NCBI GenBank assembly: GCA_945860165.1
Contig: CAMAPL010000011.1
Span: forward strand, 1 to 64,000
Direction: 5' to 3'
Origin: Rhizobium sp. Q54
Lineage (GTDB): Bacteria > Pseudomonadota > Alphaproteobacteria > Micropepsales > Micropepsaceae
DNA length: 64,000 bases
Below the pieces are notes generated by a model. The model did not search any database. It was not told the DNA's origin and saw only the letters and a list, made by a program, of their open reading frames with translations. The position numbers were made by a program, and so were the translations under genes. Positions 63,942-64,000 of the stretch are shown one piece after another (the first letter of the stretch is position 1; each line of letters begins with the position of its first letter).

Positions 63942-64000
63942 ATGGCAGCCAAGGACGTGAAATTCGGCGCCGACGCCCGCGAGAAGATGCTTCGCGGCAT
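63942..64000 (+). CDS. groL: Chaperonin GroEL, 5' end only
   Basis: The first 19 codons, MAAKDVKFGADAREKMLRG, are GroEL; the window ends here. CAGGAG lies 10 bases before the ATG. It follows groES by 57 bases as the usual operon. Confidence 0.97.
   Translation, partial: MAAKDVKFGADAREKMLRG

Overview
The window reads as chromosome of a GC-rich alphaproteobacterium. Pointers to this class are the ribF-ileS-lspA-DUF3035-M16-M16-mutL and murA-DUF2948-hisD-UPF0262-infA-maf-yacG gene orders, a SciP (DUF1153) gene that belongs to the CtrA cell-cycle circuit, and a CIRCE element in front of groESL. A Rhizomicrobium/Micropepsaceae-like relative is my guess from the mixture of exported catabolic genes, but the family cannot be fixed by reading alone. 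The first ~3 kb and parts of 11.2-12.6 kb are visibly more A/T-rich and gene-poor than the rest.

Layout. 0-20 kb is an accessory region: a 17-bp tandem repeat, a beta-propeller protein, a cytochrome with a helix-hairpin-helix tail, a Tat-exported DapA-family aldolase, a TonB-dependent receptor, an exported amidohydrolase/lactonase, a TPR/O-GlcNAc-transferase-like protein, an exported enolase-superfamily dehydratase, a 2OG-Fe(II) oxygenase, a PQQ dehydrogenase with fused cytochrome domains, and two further beta-propellers including a lactonase. 20-26 kb is core: tRNA-Phe, yacG, maf, infA, a low-MW phosphatase, UPF0262, hisD, DUF2948, murA, tRNA-Thr. 26-46 kb is a second accessory stretch: aldehyde dehydrogenase, NfeD/stomatin pair, a sugar isomerase with a frameshift, MlrC, a dead zinc peptidase, a second PQQ dehydrogenase, an exported HpcH/HpaI aldolase, a dead Gfo/Idh/MocA gene, a second exported amidohydrolase, a second O-GlcNAc-transferase-like protein and a three-gene gluconate-2-dehydrogenase-type operon. 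46-64 kb is again mostly core: GntR regulator, diflavin reductase, SciP, DsbD, rsmD, the mutL...ribF block, a HAD phosphatase, a truncated EAL gene and groESL.

How the genes may work together (inference). Many catabolic enzymes here carry twin-arginine or Sec signals although their relatives are usually cytoplasmic. Taken in order they match a non-phosphorylative Entner-Doudoroff-type route: PQQ or GMC dehydrogenases oxidise a sugar, lactonases open the lactone, an enolase-superfamily enzyme dehydrates the aldonate, a DapA- or HpcH-type aldolase splits the 2-keto-3-deoxy acid, and an aldehyde dehydrogenase finishes; a TonB receptor brings substrate in. A recurring palindrome, TCTCA-N5-TGAGA, lies about 80-112 bp upstream of four of these genes and beside the tandem repeat ahead of a fifth, suggesting a shared regulator.

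The window also holds an unusual number of broken genes: a zinc peptidase with four in-frame TAG codons, a Gfo/Idh/MocA gene with frameshift, deletion and TAG, an isomerase with a poly-C frameshift in its Tat signal, two neighbouring small genes (one of them SciP) each interrupted by a single TAA, and an EAL gene without its 5' part. Whether these are decay, recoding, phase variation or sequencing error needs read-level data.
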